Shown in pieces: positions 58,992-64,000 of a DNA stretch of 64,000 bases (its first letter is position 1; every line of letters starts with the position of its first letter). The position numbers and the translations under genes are program-made. The DNA is from Colletes latitarsis (Eukaryota > Arthropoda > Insecta > Hymenoptera > Colletidae). The notes below the pieces were generated by a model that saw nothing but the letters and a program-made list of their open reading frames with translations, did no database searches and was not told the origin of the DNA. The stretch is from contig NC_135136.1 of assembly GCF_051014445.1 (NCBI RefSeq), positions 28,910,001 to 28,974,000 on the forward strand, in the 5' to 3' direction.

Positions 58992-60035
58992 TACAGGGTG
59001 TTCGGCCACCCTTGGGAAAAATTTTAATGGGAAATTCTAGAGGCCAAAATAAGACGAAAATGAAGAATACTAATCTGTTGATGGAGGCTTCGTTAAGAAG
59101 TTATTAATGTTTAAAGTTCCGTCCGTACTGAATTTTTTTCTCGGAAATGCGTAGGATTTCGGGGGTACGTGTATTCACCAAAAATAATTATAATTGACCC
59201 CTGCAACCAAAAATAATTTTTCCAGAACGATTTGAAATTTTTTTTTTCGCCGAAAAATTTAGACAGCTACCCCCTATCGAATTTTCTTAAAAATTCGTTT
59301 TTGATTTTCACTAATTTTGTTTCACGCCCTACAGAAAAGTTGTCTGGTACTTTTTTATAGATATCCATGAGCTCTATTTCAGAAAAAAGTTTCATTGAAA
59401 TATGTTCACTATTGTAGGAGTTATGGCAGTTTGAAAATTGGACCATTTTTATGGGGCTTTTCTCACTTTACGGGGTTAAGGAACAACTTTTCGAATATTT
59501 TTGGAATTTCTACATATTTTCCATTAAAATACATGTTGTTTGCTTTTTGAAACATTGAAATCGTCCAATCCGTTCAAAAGTTATGATGTTTTGTAGATAC
59601 GCATGAAATTTCAGGGAACGATTTCAGGCCTCACATTAGATTTTCGGTAAGGAATTTTTTTTTCGAAAATGCGTAGAATTTCGGGGGTATATCTATTGAC
59701 AAAAAATGATTGCAATTGATCCCTGCAACTGAAAATAATTTTTTTCGAACCATTTTTTAATTTTGTTTTTCACCGAATAATTTCTGCACCTGCTCGAATT
59801 TTTTTCTCGAAAGTAGGTAGGATTTCGGGTGTATGTTTATTGACCAAAAATGATTGTAATTGATCCCTGCAATCGAAAATAATTTTTCCAGAACGATTTG
59901 AAATTTCTTAATTTAATTTTTTAATAACTTTTTAACGAAGCCTCAGTCAAGAAATTGATATTCTTGATTTTCGTCTTATTTTGGTCTCTAGAATCTTCCA
60001 TTAAATTTTTTCCGGGGATGGCCGAACATCCTGTA
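58992..60035 (-). mobile_element. CAGGGTGTTCGGCC-family element, full-length copy H
   Basis: TATA-CAGGGTGTTCGGCC to GGCCGAACATCCTG-TATA, 1044 bp, the same length as copy A. The recurring ORF is open on the minus strand at about 59270-59460 (MVQFSNCHNSYNSEHISMKL ... KNEFLRKFDRG). Confidence 0.85.
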
Positions 60036-60309
60036 TAAAGGTAGTTTCGTGTATGGCTCTAGAGTGAGGTTGTCTTAGTTTGAGGCCTAATGTCTGACTC
60101 AGATGTTGTTGCTACGTGGTGGTGATGTGGATGGTGTCAAAGTCTTCTTGGGTGTGACTCAAATGTTTGTGATGACGAATACGGGTGGTATCACAAGTGC
60201 CCGGAACACGAAAAACTTACGCGTGTCTCCGGAAGAGACAAAGACATTTCAAAGAGTCAGGTTTTATATTCTGTTCAAATGTCTGGGTCTCGTTCCTTAA
60301 GACGAAACT

Positions 60310-60500
60310 GTATTATGTTCTGCAAGACTAAAATTTCGATTTCAGACCATTGCAAATATTACATTTTACAACTTTGCCGGAATTCACAAATTCTATCCAA
60401 ATTTTTCCCCCTCAAAATCTCTATTTGAGAATGAATTTTTCTAGTAACAGAGAAAAAGTGATAGGTGACGTGACAGTCAAAATGTTAATGCAAAATAAAC
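60310..60500 (+). repeat. Dispersed repeat R, copy 3
   Basis: CTCAAAATCTCTATTTGAGA and ATGAATTTTTCTAGTAAC align with 21120-21170; the flanking GCAAGACTAAAATTT resembles GCAAGATTAAAATTT at 21053. Confidence 0.4.
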
Positions 60501-61669
60501 CTCCTTAAAGTTAACATGATGAAATATGTCGCGTCATATATAATTTTATTTCCGTTTTACTTCGATATCCGGTAAAAAAACAGTGTTGGGTTTTTAAATC
60601 TTGATAGTAGGAACTGAAACCATCAAATTCATCCATAATGTTTACAAATAAAATCTTTTTTCATCGATAAATATGTTCTTGGATGAGTTACTTAATAAAA
60701 AATAGGTTCAGAATTAAAAACTCAAGAGAAAACGTCCTTAGAATCAATTTGTACTCAGAATCAACATGGCGTTGTTTAAGTACGATTCCTCAATGGTGAA
60801 AGGGCTAATATTTTTTACGTAAACCCTAGTTATTTTTTTGGTTTTAGAATGGCCAGGAGATAGACAACATACTCGTAATCTTTAGATTAAGTGGTACTAG
60901 GCCAAATAACCCATGTACTATTGGCAGTCGAGATGTTGACACTACCCATAAGCTAAACGACACAAGGGGCAAAGGGAATCATCCGTACGCTGTATCTAAT
61001 CCTCTCCACTGTTTAGATTCTTGGCTTGACCTTAGTTCCTGGCTTATTTAGGGGCCCCGTTTATAATCGACTTATTCAATAATGACCAAGAACCTAAAAA
61101 GTGGAAGGGATTGTGTGAATCGTGCGTATTAATATCGCTACGTGGAGCAACACTTATAATTATCCCCTTGATGTACGATTTAATTCCAAATAATTGTTCT
61201 AACATATATTACTTAATTTTGTTTAAATTTACTCGTACAAGGAATGGCCACGAAAAAGAATTTGTTTTACAAATACCTCGTAAATGTAAAAATGTAATGA
61301 TTTTAATATATAAGACTCGATGATGAGTGAGCAGTCTCATGATAGTGAAACTTGACATCAAAAACTTGTGACGAATCAGGGTTAAGCAGAAGTGTGGATA
61401 CTATGAAAAGGAAACGGACCCTATAGACTTGCTTGTAAATTTTATTCACTTTCTCTATTATTTAATTATTTATTTAAAAACCGACTTTTCAGAACGCAAT
61501 AAACCTTCAACACAAAATTTCTTATTAGTTTCCCTTAGGTTGCTTCATGTAACATAAAGCTCTATGGCTCATGTTCGTTGATTCGTAGCACAATTTTGAT
61601 ACGGATAAATCAAGAAACTAAGTAGCTTACTTACTTAAATTGAGAAGTAATTAAACATTCTATTACATT
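60501..61669. other. AT-rich spacer
   Basis: Nothing recognised. Confidence 0.5.
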
Positions 61670-62665
61670 AGTTGTGATCTCCAAAGGTCTCTAAGAACAA
61701 GTGAGATTAGCGAAGATTTCTGTTATTCTGAACGCGTAGTGTATATTTTTAAGATCTCGCTGAGAGAATACACCTATACATCGTCAAACAGCTCCAAACA
61801 TCGTGGCTACGTGGCTACGTCGCCAATCAGACACTTAGAGTTTGACATACGAACTTTTTTTAAATTGAACATTCACACTTCAAACAGTCTCATGCAATCA
61901 CTCAAAGAGAAACATTCTAAAATAGTCAGTCAAAGAGAAACATTCTCATACAGACATTCACACGAGAAACATTCTCAATTACTCATGGAGAAACATTCTC
62001 ATACATTCACTCGGAGCGATACACTTCAAATCACAATTAGTCTACAAATAAACACAAGCCAACGAGATACTTTATTTTTGTAATTCTCGCGAGTGTCAAC
62101 GCACCAGCTGTGATCTCGAAATATCTCCAAGAATAAGAATGAGATTAGCGCGTGATGTGTGTTATTCTTTTGGAAGACCTCGCTGAGAAAATATATTTAT
62201 ACATCGTCAAACAGCTCCAAACATCGTAGCTACCTGGCTACGTCGCCAATGAGACACTTAGAGTTTGATATACGAACTTTTTTTAAATCGAACATTCACA
62301 CTTCAAACAGTCTCATACAATCACTCACAGAGAAACCGTCTCATACAATCACTCAGAGAGAAACATTCTAAAATAGTCAATCACAGAGAAACATTCTCAT
62401 ACAGACATTCACATGAGAAACATTCTCATACATTCACCCAGAGCGATCCATTTCAAATCACAATTTGTCTACAAATAAACACAAGCCAACGAGATACTCT
62501 ATTTTTGTAATTCTCGCGAGTGTCAACGCACCAGCTGTGATCTCGAAATATCTTCAAGAATAAGAATGAGATTAGCGCGTGATGTGTGTTATTCTTTTGG
62601 AAGACCTCGCTGAGAAAATATACTTATACATCGTCAAACAGCACCAAACATCGTGACTACGCGGA
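61670..62665. repeat. Tandem array, 2.3 units of about 430 bp
   Basis: Units begin GTGATCTC at 61670, 62106 and 62533 (spacing 436 and 427); the third is cut at about 62665 where CpG-rich DNA starts. Within each unit GAGAAACATTCTCATACA and close variants repeat several times. Shared blocks include ATACATCGTCAAACAGC, CGTCGCCAATGAGACACTTA and ACAAGCCAACGAGATACT. The ORFs in the units (70-114 codons, non-ATG starts) follow from the duplication. Confidence 0.9.
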
Positions 62666-63420
62666 GTGTACGTTAGAAACGTTGCTCCACGTCCTTCGCG
62701 AGAACACGTGCGAATTCACCGGCGACTGGAATCACCGACCACGGCGATTTTCTCGCCAGGCAACGTCTCTGACCTTCGCGCGCGCGCTAGCCCCGCGAAT
62801 TCCATGTCAACGCGTGCAAATATCCTGACCCCCTGCGCTCGATCGTCACGAACAGCCGTTCCGATGACGCGTTCACCTCCGTACGAGGGAGTAGAAGACA
62901 GTTACGAAGTAGAATGGAAACGCATCTACGTGGCTGGACCGAGACGGCATCGTGCCGCGGCCTCGATGGAAGATGCCATAGGTGTAGGAGGATGAGTTGT
63001 GCCTCATTGTCGGGGCGGCATACCATTAGAATACATTAGAGAAACCTTCCCCCGTGATCCCCGCGAACTCTCATGCTCCGTCGATCCGCGTTAGAAAGAG
63101 GAACAACGGATTGCAGAGTCAGGATGGTAGAGGAGGGGGGAGTCGGACAGAGGGTGGGATCGATCGTTCATGATTCCCGATGATTAAACGTTCGCGGAAC
63201 CGTTGAATTATGTTGTGAACCTAGCTGGACTTGCGAGGGGCGTGATCGATCGTGGACCGAGATGCTAACTAGACCCAACCGGGACAGCGGTTTATTAAAT
63301 AACGACGCTCGAGTATTGTTGTTTCCACGTCCCGGGTTAACCTTTACGCGGCCGCGTGGGATCGTTGCGATTAGGCGGATTTTTTACGCGAGAGTCACGT
63401 GGTCGATGCATTGGGACGAA
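62666..63420. other. CpG-dense island (right)
   Basis: Begins exactly where the third 430-bp unit breaks off. A + strand frame around 62861-62995 (YEGVEDSYEVEWKR) and antisense ORFs are open, without recognised domains. Candidate regulatory region or exon. Confidence 0.4.
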
Positions 63421-64000
63421 GGAAACTATTCAAAATTAATATACTTATCGACGAACAAAAGGTATTCGTACCGATATAAGAATATTTTTGTAACGCGTAT
63501 GAGTAATAATTTTAAATTAATTTTCTAGTGCTGATTTTTTAAATTAAAAGTGTCCCTTTTTTTACAAAACTGTCTAAATTTCCATTTTATTTACTTATTT
63601 TGTTATTTTGTTTTCTGTTATAATAAATAACATTTGAACTGAGATGTAGTGTTTGTGTTATATAATAAAAAATTCATAAATGCTTTGTTAAGAAGTTATG
63701 GCAAAAATATGAAATGTGAAATTTACTAAAATTTTGTTTAAGGAGAGCAACTGCTAGTCGAGGCACGAAAAAATATTTTTAACGTAGAATTATGTGAATA
63801 ACTTAAACGTTCCTTTATCGGAGGTTAGTTTCTATCATTTATCTTGGGTGCTGAAGTATTCTTTCTTCGATGATAACTTTTTGTTATCATACAATTTTGA
63901 ACTATGAAGTTTATGAAGTTTAAAATGCTTGCAAAAGATTGATTTTATTTTATTATACATTTTTTTTCTTATTTTAATGTTCTGAATCTCAACAGAGTTT
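63421..64000. other. AT-rich right edge
   Basis: No gene or repeat recognised. Confidence 0.5.

Noticed and set aside
61739..62510. Three similar Ser/His-rich ORFs
   Set aside because: They are copies of the 430-bp tandem unit with non-ATG starts.
1..64000. CRISPR arrays, bacterial operons, Shine-Dalgarno sites
   Set aside because: The sequence is eukaryotic in all respects; tandem repeats here lack constant-length unique spacers.
1..64000. Conserved insect microRNA genes
   Set aside because: No recognised mature sequence was spotted on either strand by eye; a computed search was not possible.

Overview
This is an AT-rich insect nuclear segment, probably hymenopteran (bee, ant or wasp). 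The inference rests on an AT-rich background broken by compact CpG-dense islands, mariner elements with TTAGG-type termini, and many short TTAA-flanked and TA-flanked non-autonomous elements. Nothing looks bacterial or organellar. I see no complete host gene, tRNA, rRNA or CRISPR array. The window reads as an intergenic region or a very long intron. The only host coding candidate is a possible short first exon at 44753-44831.

The most notable find is a family of hammerhead-type self-cleaving ribozymes. The copy at 7327-7390 (minus strand) has every canonical core element. A second copy at 28952-29015 keeps the core, a third at 27756-27821 has a broken core but a covarying stem II, and a fourth at 26653-26679 has lost its centre. 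All sit in a dispersed SINE-like repeat. Their two loops carry an unusual 11-nt Watson-Crick complementarity.

The main repeat load is a terminal-inverted-repeat family beginning CAGGGTGTTCGGCC. Nine copies or fragments (853, 9986, 19905, 30799, 33798, 48683, 51610, 56111, 58992) make up about 12% of the window. Full-length copies are about 1044 bp, insert at TATA/TA, contain an internally repeated module, and carry a recurring ORF of about 66 codons of unknown status. A different element with the same CAGGGTGTT terminus (27935-28623) carries a fragment of a DUF4817-type IS630/Tc1 transposase.

Other mobile DNA: an almost intact mariner (12638-13903) with one stop and one frameshift; a deleted second mariner (14726-15172) and further mariner fragments (30676, 31870); fossils of IS630-like (3080) and Tc1-like (3949) transposases; a reverse-transcriptase fossil (55385); a Helitron (40854-41530); hAT-like elements (10358, 11957, 21266, 37575); several TTAA-flanked elements; and LTR remains, including two solo LTRs with exact 5-bp target duplications, one nested in another LTR copy (34542-34877).

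Layout: CpG-dense islands of a few hundred bp to about 1.3 kb recur every 3-7 kb (near 1, 6.5, 11.5, 14.3, 17.1, 19.2, 22.5, 24.3, 30, 33.4, 38.5, 40.3, 44.6, 48.4, 51, 58.3 and 63 kb). They are open on several frames because stop codons are scarce, so their ORFs are weak evidence of coding. Between them lie AT-rich spacers filled with transposons and local tandem arrays (periods near 73, 137, 171, 220, 244 and 430 bp).
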